Below are positions 1 to 8,626 of a DNA stretch of 64,000 nt, piece by piece. Made by a program: the position numbers and the translations under genes. The DNA lies in contig OY365741.1 of NCBI GenBank assembly GCA_959347425.1, forward strand, positions 1,202,501 through 1,266,500. Direction: 5' to 3'. This stretch comes from an uncultured Amylibacter sp. Lineage in GTDB: Bacteria > Pseudomonadota > Alphaproteobacteria > Rhodobacterales > Rhodobacteraceae. Every line of letters starts with the position of its first letter. Position 1 is the stretch's first letter. Under the pieces are notes generated by a model, which was not told the DNA's origin, made no database searches, and worked only from the letters and a program-made list of their open reading frames with translations.

Positions 1-1
1 G

Positions 2-880
2 TTGGGTCTGCTGGACGCGCCCCATATCTCTGCTGGGCGTATTCCCACGCATCTGGGCTTGCGGTTGTTTGTCGATGGGTTTATGGAAATTGGCAATCTG
101 CAAACCGACCTGCAAAAGGAAATCAAAACAACCTTGCAAGATCCCGAAGACCTGCCCGATTTATCCAATCAGGTTGGTAATCTTTTATCAAACCTGACCC
201 AATCGGCCAGCTTGGTTGTTACCGCCAAAAGCGAATCACCGATTAAACATATCGAGCTGGTGTCCCTATCCCCAAACACCGCCTTGGCGGTGCTGGTTAC
301 GGAAGAGGGGCAGGTGGAAAACCGTCTGTTTGATTTGCCCAAAGGCACGATGCCAAGCACGTTAAGCGAGGCAAGCAATTTCCTTAGCACGGTTTTGGCT
401 GGTGCCACGCTCAGCCAAATGCAAACCCGCCTGCAAGCCCAGATTAAAAAGCACAACGCCGATTTGGATATTTTAACCAAACGTTTGATTAACGAAGGTG
501 TGGCGCAGTGGGCTGGCGGGATGAATAACGAGGATAGGTTGGTGATTCGCGGTCGCTCCAATCTGCTGGGTGAAACGGGGAATGAACAGGATATGGCGCG
601 GGTCAAACAGTTATTTGATGATTTGGAGCAAAAGAAAGGCATGGGCGAATTCCTTGATTTGATAAAAGACGGGGATGGAGTGCGGATTTTCATCGGTGCG
701 GAAAATAAATTGTTTTCTTTGTCGGGTTCGTCATTGATTATTTCGTCATATAAGGATAAGAACAACACAATTATCGGGGCAGTCGGGGTGATTGGGCCAA
801 CGCGGCTGAATTACGGGCGGATTGTGCCGATTGTTGATTATACGGCGCAGTTGATTGGTGATATTGTGCGGTGCAAATAA
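2..880 (+). CDS. hrcA: Heat-inducible transcription repressor HrcA (5'-truncated by window edge)
   Basis: HrcA represses heat-shock operons by binding the CIRCE operator. The visible 292 residues begin inside the N-terminal wHTH/linker region: the 'SAGRIPT' signature lies at about residues 11-17, followed by the GAF-like central domain and the conserved C-terminal 'GVIGPTRLNYGRIVPIVDYTA' region. The reading frame is open to the left edge, so the true start is outside the window and the apparent TTG at position 2 is not a real start. It is followed 23 bp later by grpE in the same direction, the usual alphaproteobacterial hrcA-grpE pair. No CIRCE element is visible upstream of dnaK in this window, so its target operon probably lies elsewhere. 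Confidence 0.93.
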   Translation: MGLLDAPHISAGRIPTHLGLRLFVDGFMEIGNLQTDLQKEIKTTLQDPEDLPDLSNQVGNLLSNLTQSASLVVTAKSESPIKHIELVSLSPNTALAVLVTEEGQVENRLFDLPKGTMPSTLSEASNFLSTVLAGATLSQMQTRLQAQIKKHNADLDILTKRLINEGVAQWAGGMNNEDRLVIRGRSNLLGETGNEQDMARVKQLFDDLEQKKGMGEFLDLIKDGDGVRIFIGAENKLFSLSGSSLIISSYKDKNNTIIGAVGVIGPTRLNYGRIVPIVDYTAQLIGDIVRCK

Positions 881-903
881 AATAAAATGAAAAAAAGGAG
901 TGA

Positions 904-1500
904 ATGATGAAACACGAACAAGAAGAGGGTCAGGTGGAGGATAGTGTGGAAAACACGGGTGAAAACGGGGTGCAGGATGCGCCAGTTGAGCAAGAGGGTG
1001 TGGAAGAAGTTCTTGAGGAACGCACCCCCGAAGAAATATTGGAAGACGAAAACGCCCAGCTGCGCGATCGTTTGATGCGCGCCATGGCAGAGGCGGAAAA
1101 CCAGCGCAAACGGTTTGAGCGTGACCGCCGCGATGCAGAGATTTATGGCGGGCGTAAGTTAGCCCGCGATTTACTGTCGGTTTATGACAATATGAACCGC
1201 GCCTTGGATTTGATAACGGACGAACAACGGGCAAACAACAAAGGTTTGATTGATGGGATAGAATTGACTCGGCGGGAGCTGGTGAAGACCCTCGCCAATC
1301 ATAAAATCGTGCCTGTTATGCCACAAATCGGCGATCCGTTTGACCCAGAGAATCACGAGGCGATGTATAACGCGCCCGTCCCCGATGTGGCAAAGGATTG
1401 TATCGCGCAGGTGTTGTCCGAGGGATTTATGATAGCCGATAAGTTGTTACGCCCCGCGCAGGTGGGGGTGTCTTCGGGCAAACCCGATGTTAGTGATTAA
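904..1500 (+). CDS. grpE: GrpE nucleotide exchange factor
   Basis: GrpE is the co-chaperone that releases ADP from DnaK. The 198-residue protein has an acidic, low-complexity N-terminus (about residues 1-45), a long coiled coil starting near 'EDENAQLRDRLMRAMAEAEN', and the C-terminal beta-domain with 'IGDPFDPENHEAM' and a terminal 'RPAQVGVS'. Start is the first of two adjacent ATGs, with AAAAAAGGAG upstream. It lies 23 bp after hrcA, so co-transcription is likely. The stop codon and the last residues (V-S-D) are encoded by the first units of a heptamer repeat array (1490-1524). Confidence 0.96.
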   Translation: MMKHEQEEGQVEDSVENTGENGVQDAPVEQEGVEEVLEERTPEEILEDENAQLRDRLMRAMAEAENQRKRFERDRRDAEIYGGRKLARDLLSVYDNMNRALDLITDEQRANNKGLIDGIELTRRELVKTLANHKIVPVMPQIGDPFDPENHEAMYNAPVPDVAKDCIAQVLSEGFMIADKLLRPAQVGVSSGKPDVSD

Positions 1501-1524
1501 CGATTAATGATTAACGATTAGTGT
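1490..1524 (+). repeat. Heptamer array H1, forms the grpE stop
   Basis: Five 7-bp units (TTAGTGA, TTAACGA, TTAATGA, TTAACGA, TTAGTGT). The array starts inside grpE and supplies its TAA stop (1498-1500). It is the left bracket of the methyltransferase-HNH/FRG insert; the right bracket is the inverted array at 3895-3957. Confidence 0.9.
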
Positions 1525-1530
1525 TTAGGC

Positions 1531-1559
1531 TTGATTGTGTGGCAAAGGCTGGTTATAGT
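1531..1559 (+). promoter_or_regulatory. Candidate sigma70-type promoter for methyltransferase-HNH gene
   Basis: TTGATT (1531-1536), 17-bp spacer, TATAGT (1554-1559), 25 bp before the chosen start at 1584. About 65 bp around it (1511-1575) is repeated almost exactly in reverse complement at 33432-33500 upstream of mtgA, including both hexamers and the spacer length. That conservation supports a real promoter module. Confidence 0.6.
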
Positions 1560-1583
1560 CTTTTGCAAATGAAAGGAAACGTT

Positions 1584-2753
1584 ATGAAAAATACGCTCTA
1601 CACGGGGGATAACCTTGATATCATGAACGGCATGGACAGCAAATACGTGGATTTGATTTATCTTGACCCGCCGTTTAATTCCAAACGCACTTATTTTGCA
1701 CCAAGTGGTCGCAAAGCCGTCAAGGATATGTGGACGTGGAAAGATGTCAATGAAAAACATTTAAGCGGTCTGCATAAATACCCCTACCTCGTAGATTATA
1801 TTTTATCAATTGGTGGGATTCACGGAAAAGGTACGATGTCCTATATCACCTATATGACGCAACGAATTATTCAAATGCACAGGATTTTGAAAGATACAGG
1901 TAGCTTGTATTTGCATTGTGACCCAACTGCCAGCCATTATTTAAAAATTGTTTTAGACCAGATTTTTGGCGAGGAAAATTTCCAAAATGAGCTGATATGG
2001 TATTACAAAAACGCCAGCAGGGGTAAAAAGAAATTTGCCAAAGCCCACGATGTTATATTAGTCTATTCTAAATCAAATAAATTTAAGTTTAATGCAGATG
2101 ATGTTTTGGTTCCGTTTGAAAGCGGGTTGACGGCTTGGTCGCGGATAAGGGACGGGCGCGAAATGCCCAAAGGTAAAGTGCCTGATGATGTTCTTACAAT
2201 TCCAGCACTGAACCGCATGTCCAAAGAGCGCATAGGCTATCCCACGCAAAAACCCCTTGCCTTGATGCATGTAATTATTAAAGCTTCGTCAGAAAAAGGC
2301 GATATTGTCTTTGACCCATTTTGCGGGTGTGCAACAACTTGTGTGGCGGCACAGCAACTAGGTAGACGCTGGATTGGTATTGATATAGCGGCTAAAGCAG
2401 CGAGTTTATTGAAGGAAAGGCTCTTTGAGGAGGGTGGGATGCTCACAGAATTTATTATTACCGATAAAAAACCAAAACGTGCAGATACAAAATTGGAGAA
2501 AAAAAATAAACCGATTAAAGATACATTATTTGAACAGCAAAAAGGAATTTGTAACGGGTGTAGAAAAAAGTTTGATACTGATCATTTTGAAATTGACCAC
2601 ATTATCCCTAGAAGTAAAGGTGGCGGAGATTTTTATGACAACCTCCAATTGCTTTGTGATAATTGTAATAAAGTAAAGGGCAATAGACCGATGGAAGATT
2701 TGGTAGCTAAACTAAAAAAACGCGCGAAAGCTATTAAAAAAGTATCGTATTGA
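1584..2753 (+). CDS. Beta-class DNA methyltransferase fused to C-terminal HNH nuclease domain
   Basis: Predicted N6-adenine or N4-cytosine DNA methyltransferase. Motif IV (LDPPF, D28-F31) precedes the AdoMet-binding motif I (FDPFCGCATT, about residue 242), the beta-class order. 'GYPTQKP' lies just before motif I. After about residue 310 comes an HNH domain: two CxxC knuckles (C-N-G-C near 323 and C-D-N-C near 358) flank 'IDHIIPRSKGG' and 'NLQLLCDNC'. I chose the ATG at 1584 because it has an AAAGGAAA ribosome site and starts directly at the conserved 'NTLYTGDNLDIM'; 21 further codons are open upstream. It is paralogous to the protein at 12467-13951, which carries a different C-terminal nuclease-like domain. 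Methyltransferase-HNH fusions are known; whether this one restricts, only methylates, or both cannot be read from sequence. Confidence 0.85.
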   Translation: MKNTLYTGDNLDIMNGMDSKYVDLIYLDPPFNSKRTYFAPSGRKAVKDMWTWKDVNEKHLSGLHKYPYLVDYILSIGGIHGKGTMSYITYMTQRIIQMHRILKDTGSLYLHCDPTASHYLKIVLDQIFGEENFQNELIWYYKNASRGKKKFAKAHDVILVYSKSNKFKFNADDVLVPFESGLTAWSRIRDGREMPKGKVPDDVLTIPALNRMSKERIGYPTQKPLALMHVIIKASSEKGDIVFDPFCGCATTCVAAQQLGRRWIGIDIAAKAASLLKERLFEEGGMLTEFIITDKKPKRADTKLEKKNKPIKDTLFEQQKGICNGCRKKFDTDHFEIDHIIPRSKGGGDFYDNLQLLCDNCNKVKGNRPMEDLVAKLKKRAKAIKKVSY

Positions 2754-2784
2754 TTTTTGGATGAAGTAGAAAAAGGATATTAAA

Positions 2785-3897
2785 ATGGTGAAAAAAAAGT
2801 TACCGAAAAAAATTAAAGATGAAAATGGTAAATATACGCAATATGACTTTAATAATGCAGATGATTTTTATGATGTATTGTCAAATTTTAATGATACAAT
2901 GGAGGCACATTTAAAACCCTATCATCCAACACTGGAAGGTCAGAAACGTTGGATATTTCGTGGTCACTGGCATGGACATTGGGGACTTCTGCCCGGTGCT
3001 TTCCGTCCGCCTGATAAAAATAAAAACGAATGGTATGAAAGATTTATATTAAAACCACATGACAAAGTTATTAAACCTATAACAAATTCAAGACCTCAAA
3101 TTACGTATCTAAAAAATGTAAATTTTATTAAAACGAGGAGAAAGGATAAAATAGCATTTCAAGTACTTACGGAGTGTTTTTTACTTGAGTGGTTTATGGA
3201 TACTGCCAACTCTCTAGGAATTGAATGCAACTATAACTCTTATTTTTACGAATATTATAACCGCATAAATCCGCAAAATGGAGAACCAAATTACGAAGAT
3301 TTTTTAGAATGGCCACATAGAAGACTCTGGCCATTGATAGCTTCGGCACAACATCATGGGCTACCAACTCGTTTTTTGGATTTTAGCTATAATCCATTTT
3401 TTGCCATGTTTTTTGCAACCTCTTACCCTTTTTTTGACGAATATGTTAAGCAAAATCCAGAATCTAAAAAAAATAATGAAAAACTATGTGTCTGGGCGAT
3501 TGATAAAATCAATATTACTAAAATGATTAATACAAAATCTAAAGCAGATAAAAATTTATCCAATAACCCTTTACAAGAAAAACGTGATACCAATAACCCT
3601 TTACAAGAAATTCCTGTTACCAATAATCGGTCAAGTAATCTCTTTTCCCAAGAGGGTATTTTGTTATTAGATACAAAGGCAAATCACAAATTTAATCGCA
3701 AAAAAAACCAGTGGCAGGGTTTGGAAACTATGGGAGAGTCTGATAGTTTTATAAAACTTACTTTGCCACAAAGCAAATATAAAGATCTGCTTCGCCGATT
3801 ATGGGAAAACGATATTACCCCTGCAAGAATTATGCCAAACCTTGATAGGGTTACGGAAACACTTGAATATAAAAAATGGCTCTGGACGGAAAAATAA
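2785..3897 (+). CDS. FRG domain-containing protein
   Basis: The 370-residue protein carries an FRG domain: 'WIFRGHWHGHWGLLPGAFRP' at about residues 52-71 and 'AQHHGLPTRFLDFSYNPFFA' around 188-207 match the family's F-R-G and Q-H-x-G-L-P-T-R-x-L-D signatures. FRG proteins are often found in defence and mobile contexts; their biochemical activity is not established. It starts 31 bp after the methyltransferase-HNH gene with AAAAGGA before the ATG, so the two probably form one transcription unit. It is clearly AT-rich compared with grpE and mutS, which suggests transfer. A 30-bp tandem duplication lies inside the coding region (3560-3626). Its TAA stop is the first unit of the array shared with mutS. 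Confidence 0.8.
   Translation: MVKKKLPKKIKDENGKYTQYDFNNADDFYDVLSNFNDTMEAHLKPYHPTLEGQKRWIFRGHWHGHWGLLPGAFRPPDKNKNEWYERFILKPHDKVIKPITNSRPQITYLKNVNFIKTRRKDKIAFQVLTECFLLEWFMDTANSLGIECNYNSYFYEYYNRINPQNGEPNYEDFLEWPHRRLWPLIASAQHHGLPTRFLDFSYNPFFAMFFATSYPFFDEYVKQNPESKKNNEKLCVWAIDKINITKMINTKSKADKNLSNNPLQEKRDTNNPLQEIPVTNNRSSNLFSQEGILLLDTKANHKFNRKKNQWQGLETMGESDSFIKLTLPQSKYKDLLRRLWENDITPARIMPNLDRVTETLEYKKWLWTEK
3560..3626 (+). repeat. 30-bp in-frame tandem repeat inside the FRG gene
   Basis: Two 30-bp units (3560-3589 and 3590-3619) share their first 20 bases and the start of a third unit follows (CCAATAA at 3620). The encoded repeat is T/S-N-N-P-L-Q-E in a hydrophilic loop around residues 259-281. In-frame length suggests a tolerated, variable linker. 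Confidence 0.85.
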
Positions 3898-3957
3898 TCA
3901 CTAATCACTAATCACTAATCATTAATCATTAATCATTAATCGTTAATCATTAATCGT
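3895..3957. repeat. Heptamer array H2, forms stop codons of two convergent genes
   Basis: Nine perfect-phase 7-bp units (TAATCAC x3, TAATCAT x3, TAATCGT, TAATCAT, TAATCGT). The first three bases are the TAA stop of the FRG gene; on the other strand the mutS stop TAA (3943-3945) and its last residues I-N-D are also encoded within the array. There is no other intergenic sequence between these convergent genes. Confidence 0.95.
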
Positions 3958-6579
3958 TTTCACGAGTTTATAAACCAAATCCAACGCCTCGCGGGGGCTG
4001 AGACTATCGGGGGCAACCCCGCCTAGAATCTTTTTCGCCTCAGCCTCAAATGCAGATTTTTTCACAGAAACAGGCGGGGCAGAAGCCTTTGCCCCACCCT
4101 TTGCCCCAGCCCCCTTTAAAGGTGAGGGCGCGGTATTAAACTGATCCAACAAAACGCTGGCGCGGTCAATCACACTGCTTGGCAAGCCCGCCAATTTTGC
4201 CACCTGCACCCCGTAAGATCTATCGGCCTGCCCCTGCACAATCTCATGCAGAAAAATAATATCCCCCTGCCATTCGCGCACCCGCACCGTGGCGTTTTTC
4301 ACACCCGCCAGTTGCTCTGATAACCCAGTTAATTCGTGATAATGTGTGGCAAACAACGTCCTGCATTGATTCACCCCGTGCAAATGTTCCAAGGTCGCCC
4401 AAGCGATGGACAGCCCATCATAGGTTGCCGTGCCGCGCCCAATCTCATCCAAAATGACCAGAGCATCCTTGCCCGCTTGGTTCAAAATCGCCGCGGTTTC
4501 CACCATCTCCACCATAAAGGTAGAGCGCCCGCGTGCCAAATCATCCGAGGCACCGACTCGGCTGAACAAATGCCCAACGATACCAATCTGCGCCGATTCG
4601 GCAGGCACATAACTGCCCATCTGCGCCATCAAAGCCAACAGCGCATTCTGGCGTAAAAACGTGGATTTTCCCGCCATATTCGGCCCGGTCAATAACCAAA
4701 TCGGTTTGGCCTGTTTGCCGTCCGCCGATAAATCGCAATCGTTGGCGATAAAGGCTTCACCGGCACTGCGGCTTAAAGCACCCTCCACCACCGGATGCCG
4801 CCCGCCGATAATATTAAAGGCGCGATCCGTGCTTAAAGCGGGACGTGTCCAGTTTTTCTCTACCGCGATATCGGCCAGGGCAACGCTGACATCCACCCGC
4901 GCCAAGGCGGTGGCCGCCAGTGAAATCTCCACCGCGTAGTCAATGATTTGCCCGCATAAATCGGCGAACAACTGCTTTTCAATCTCCAACGCTCCACTGG
5001 TGGCGTTTAGGATACGGTTTTCCAATTCCGACAATTCCACCGTGGTAAAACGCACCGAATTCACCGTGGTTTGGCGATGGATATAAGTATCAGAAAACCC
5101 TTCGCCCAGCATTTTATTGGCGTGGGAAGACGGTGTTTCCACAAAATACCCCAGCACCCGATTGTGTTTTATTTTTAACGAAGTAATCCCCGTGTGGTCG
5201 GCATAATCAATCTGCAAACGGGTTATCACTCGGCGACCATTATCGCGCAGCTCGCGCGCTTCGTCCAGCTCGGCATGAAAGCCGCCTTTGATAAATTCGC
5301 CATCGCGGGTGACAACGGGGGGGTTGTCCATCAGGGCGTTACATAGATCTTTTATCAGCTTTTCATGGCCGCGTAGGGCAAGCACCGATTTGGCGATACT
5401 ATCGGATTGCCCGGCTTCGGATAAAATTTTTGCCATCTCATCCCCGCGAGCCAGCCCCGCCCGAATCGCGTCCAAATCACGCGGCCCGCCCCGCCCCAGA
5501 CAAATCCGCGCCAGGGCACGTTCCATATCGGGGGTTTGGCGTAGCACGTCTTTGATATTCGCCTGCACGGCGGCATTATCGATAAACCAGCCAATCGCAT
5601 CAAGACGGCGGTTTATTTTATTTATATCGGTGGAGGGTGCGGAAAGCCGAGCCTCCAAAGCCCTTGCCCCGGCGCTGGTAATCGTGCGATCCATCGTCCT
5701 CAGCAAAGTTAAATCACGCCCGCCCGACAGGTTATGCGTGATTTCCAAATTCCGCCGCGTTGCCCCGTCAATCTGCATTTCCTTATCAATCCGTTCCAGA
5801 ATGGGCGGGAATAACAGGGGTGCTTGCCCCTTTTGCGTGATGGCAAGGTAATCAACAATCGCCCCCATGACGGATATTTCGGGCGAGCCAAACTGCCCGA
5901 ACCCGTCCAAGGATTTGACTTTGAACTGGGTTTTCAGACGTGATTCGCCGCCCGTGCAATCAAAACTGGAAACCGCCAGCTCGGTTAAGGTATAACCCGT
6001 GTCGGTCAGCATTTCACGCAAAGGTGCATCAATCGCGCTGGGAATTAAAATTTCTTTCGGGTTCAATCGCGTTAATAAAGGCGATAGAGCCACCCGTGGC
6101 GTGGCTTGAACATGAAACGCCCCCGTGCTGACATCCACCCAAGACACGGCAAAATCATCATTGATATTGTTTAATGCGCACAGATAATTGTGGTGACGTG
6201 CGTCCAGCAAAGCCTCCTCGGTTATCGTCCCTGGGGTGATAAGACGGACGACACCGCGTTGCATCAATCCACGCCCGCCTTTACCGGCCAAATCGGTGGG
6301 CGAGTCCAGCTGTTCGCAAATCGCGACATAAAAACCTTTGTTAATGAGCGTACGCAGATAGCCGTCGGCGGCATGGTGTGGGACTCCGCACATTTGAATA
6401 TCTTTGCCCTGATGTTTGCCGCGTTTGGTGAGGGTGATATTCAGCACCTCTGCCGCCACCACCGCGTCATCAAAGAACATTTCATAAAAATCGCCCATGC
6501 GATAAAACAGCAGGCAATTTGGATAGTCGCGTTTGATATCAAGGAATTGCGCGATCATAGGGGTTGCGTGGTCGGACAT
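3943..6579 (-). CDS. mutS: DNA mismatch repair protein MutS
   Basis: MutS recognises mismatches and starts methyl- or nick-directed repair. The 878-residue length is standard. The mismatch-intercalating F-Y-E (F31, Y32, E33) lies in the N-terminal domain; the ATPase has Walker A 'GPNMAGKST' near residue 630, 'DEIGRGTATYDG' near 706 and 'FATHYHEL' after it. The ATG at 6577-6579 begins 'MSDHATPMIAQFLDIK', matching family N-termini. It is transcribed alone. Its stop and last three residues come from heptamer array H2, so the array has shaped the C-terminus of a core gene. Confidence 0.98.
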   Translation of the reverse strand: MSDHATPMIAQFLDIKRDYPNCLLFYRMGDFYEMFFDDAVVAAEVLNITLTKRGKHQGKDIQMCGVPHHAADGYLRTLINKGFYVAICEQLDSPTDLAGKGGRGLMQRGVVRLITPGTITEEALLDARHHNYLCALNNINDDFAVSWVDVSTGAFHVQATPRVALSPLLTRLNPKEILIPSAIDAPLREMLTDTGYTLTELAVSSFDCTGGESRLKTQFKVKSLDGFGQFGSPEISVMGAIVDYLAITQKGQAPLLFPPILERIDKEMQIDGATRRNLEITHNLSGGRDLTLLRTMDRTITSAGARALEARLSAPSTDINKINRRLDAIGWFIDNAAVQANIKDVLRQTPDMERALARICLGRGGPRDLDAIRAGLARGDEMAKILSEAGQSDSIAKSVLALRGHEKLIKDLCNALMDNPPVVTRDGEFIKGGFHAELDEARELRDNGRRVITRLQIDYADHTGITSLKIKHNRVLGYFVETPSSHANKMLGEGFSDTYIHRQTTVNSVRFTTVELSELENRILNATSGALEIEKQLFADLCGQIIDYAVEISLAATALARVDVSVALADIAVEKNWTRPALSTDRAFNIIGGRHPVVEGALSRSAGEAFIANDCDLSADGKQAKPIWLLTGPNMAGKSTFLRQNALLALMAQMGSYVPAESAQIGIVGHLFSRVGASDDLARGRSTFMVEMVETAAILNQAGKDALVILDEIGRGTATYDGLSIAWATLEHLHGVNQCRTLFATHYHELTGLSEQLAGVKNATVRVREWQGDIIFLHEIVQGQADRSYGVQVAKLAGLPSSVIDRASVLLDQFNTAPSPLKGAGAKGGAKASAPPVSVKKSAFEAEAKKILGGVAPDSLSPREALDLVYKLVKTIND

Positions 6580-6786
6580 AATATAAAGTGCAGGCTGTTT
6601 TTAGGTGTGAATTGTTAGGTGTTTGTTATTAGGGATTGGGGGGTGAATTGTCAATTATGAATTAGATAGGGTGAAGGGTGAATAAAGTGTTAATAATGAC
6701 TATTTTTTGTTAATCGTTAAAAACTCTTTTTTATTCTTATAATTTTTGCTATATCTCGTTTTTATATTTTTTAACAAGAGGCCGCT

Positions 6787-8580
6787 ATGTTTAATCCCAG
6801 CCAAACCGACCTGCACTTTGCCATTCAACACGCGATTGGCTTGGATAAAATCACTCAGTTTTCTGCCTTTGCCGATTTTGATAGCGATACCATAACGGCT
6901 ATATTGGATGAAGCCGCCAAAATCGCCACAAACGTGATTGCCCCGCTAAACCATATCGGCGACCAGCAGGCTAGCCAATGGCAAACCGACGGCTCGGTCC
7001 GTCTGCCCGATGGCTTTCATGCGGCGCACACGGCCTTGGCACAGGGTGGCTGGTTTGGGATAGAGGCGGGGGAGGAGCACGGCGGGCAAGCCCTGCCCCA
7101 CATTTTATGCACCGCAATAAATGAAATGTTCCAATCCGCCAGTATCAGTTTTTCCCTGTGTCATTTGCTGACCCTTGGGCAGATTCACGCCCTCTCTGTC
7201 GCCGCCAGTCCAGCGCAAAAGGCGACCTTTCTGCCCAATATGATTGCGGGCAATTGGACTGGGACGATGAACCTCAGCGAACCCCACGCTGGCACCGATT
7301 TGGGCGTGTTGCGCACTATGGCAACGCGGGAGGCGACCCCCGATGGCGAGCAGTATCGTATCCGCGGACAAAAGGTTTTCATCACCTATGGCGAGCATGA
7401 CATGGCTGATAATATCATTCATTTGGTGCTGGCACGGACACCTGATGCTCCGCCCGGAATAAAGGGGATTTCGGTTTTCATCGTGCCGAAGTTTTTGATT
7501 AACGAGGATGGCTCTTTGGGGGCGCGAAACGATGTGAAGTGTGTGTCGCTGGAACATAAATTGGGGATAAAAGCCTCACCCACTGCCGTGTTGCAGTTTG
7601 GTGAAAACGCGGGCGCGATTGGCTATCTGGTTGGCGAAGTTGGGCAAGGGCTGTCCATTATGTTCGCGATGATGAGTCACGCAAGGTTTAGCGTCGGAGT
7701 GCAGGGTTTGGCGATTTCAAACCGTGCCTTTCATCAGGCGGCGGCCTATGCAAAAGAGCGGGTTCAATCCACGCCTTTGGAACGCGATGCGGGCGCACCA
7801 ATTATCCACCATGGCGATGTTTTGCGTTTGTTGGGTGGCATGCGGGCAGAGATTGAAGGGCAGAGGCATCTGGCACTTTATGGTGCAATGGCGATGGATT
7901 ATGCGGTTCAGGAAACAGGTGAATCGCGGGTGTTTTGGCAGAGTCGTGCCGCGTTGTTGGTGCCAATCATCAAAGGTTGGCTGACCGAACGCGCGGTTGC
8001 GATATGCTCTGACGGGGTGCAGATTCACGGCGGTGCGGGGTATATTGAGGAAACGGGGGCCGCCCAGCATTACCGTGATGCGCGGATTTTGCCGATTTAT
8101 GAAGGGACAACCGCGATACAGGCGAATGATTTATTGCATCGCAAAACTCTGCGAGATGGCGGGGCTGGGGTTTTGGCATTGTTGGATGAGATTGAAAAAG
8201 AGGCGGGGGTTGAAACGACTATTCCGCAGGTGGAGCAACTGGCGGCGGCTTTGTGCGGAGCGGTTGCATCGGCACGGCTGGCGGTTTTGCATCTGGTTGA
8301 CTTGGCTGAAAATAATAAACTGCGAGAGGCTTCTGCCGTGTCCGTTCCTTACCTAATGATGTTGGGTTGGCTGTGTGGCGGTTGGGGTGTTTTGAAATCC
8401 GCCGTGGCGGCCGAATCCCAAGCGGGTAGTACCGATTGGGATAAGACGTTTTTGGAGGGCAAATTTGTTTTGGCGGGACTCTATGCCACGCATCATTTGC
8501 CACAGGTGGCACAGATTGCCCAAGTGATACAGACGGGTGGCGCGGCGGTAGAGACTCTTTGTCCAGATATGCTTTTATGA
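6787..8580 (+). CDS. Acyl-CoA dehydrogenase, DmdC-like long form
   Basis: FAD-dependent acyl-CoA dehydrogenase of about 600 residues, longer than the ~385-residue core family because of a C-terminal extension. Family signatures are 'NLSEPHAGTDLG' (FAD/substrate), 'GIKASPTAVLQF', 'CSDGVQIHGGAGYIEETG' and 'IYEGTTAIQ' with the expected base Glu near residue 439. The length and motif spacing resemble 3-methylmercaptopropionyl-CoA dehydrogenase (DmdC) and other long acyl-CoA dehydrogenases; the substrate cannot be assigned. ATG follows AAGAGG (6776-6781). The 207-bp leader is very AT-rich and holds a TATAAT. The TGA stop is the first unit of array H3. Confidence 0.88.
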   Translation: MFNPSQTDLHFAIQHAIGLDKITQFSAFADFDSDTITAILDEAAKIATNVIAPLNHIGDQQASQWQTDGSVRLPDGFHAAHTALAQGGWFGIEAGEEHGGQALPHILCTAINEMFQSASISFSLCHLLTLGQIHALSVAASPAQKATFLPNMIAGNWTGTMNLSEPHAGTDLGVLRTMATREATPDGEQYRIRGQKVFITYGEHDMADNIIHLVLARTPDAPPGIKGISVFIVPKFLINEDGSLGARNDVKCVSLEHKLGIKASPTAVLQFGENAGAIGYLVGEVGQGLSIMFAMMSHARFSVGVQGLAISNRAFHQAAAYAKERVQSTPLERDAGAPIIHHGDVLRLLGGMRAEIEGQRHLALYGAMAMDYAVQETGESRVFWQSRAALLVPIIKGWLTERAVAICSDGVQIHGGAGYIEETGAAQHYRDARILPIYEGTTAIQANDLLHRKTLRDGGAGVLALLDEIEKEAGVETTIPQVEQLAAALCGAVASARLAVLHLVDLAENNKLREASAVSVPYLMMLGWLCGGWGVLKSAVAAESQAGSTDWDKTFLEGKFVLAGLYATHHLPQVAQIAQVIQTGGAAVETLCPDMLL

Positions 8581-8626
8581 ATGATTAACGATTAATGATG
8601 AATTGTGAATTGTGAATTGTGAATGA
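8578..8626 (+). repeat. Heptamer array H3, starts at the acyl-CoA dehydrogenase stop
   Basis: Seven contiguous 7-bp units from the TGA stop: TGAATGA, TTAACGA, TTAATGA, TGAATTG x3, TGAATGA. This array mixes the common unit type with a TGAATTG variant. It is the left bracket of repeat core A. Confidence 0.88.

Noticed and set aside
3895..3957. Heptamer arrays as CRISPR arrays
   Set aside because: Units are 7 bp, contiguous and without spacers; no cas genes are present.
5288..5851. Long plus-strand frame inside mutS
   Set aside because: Antisense shadow of a clear core gene, no ribosome site and biased composition.
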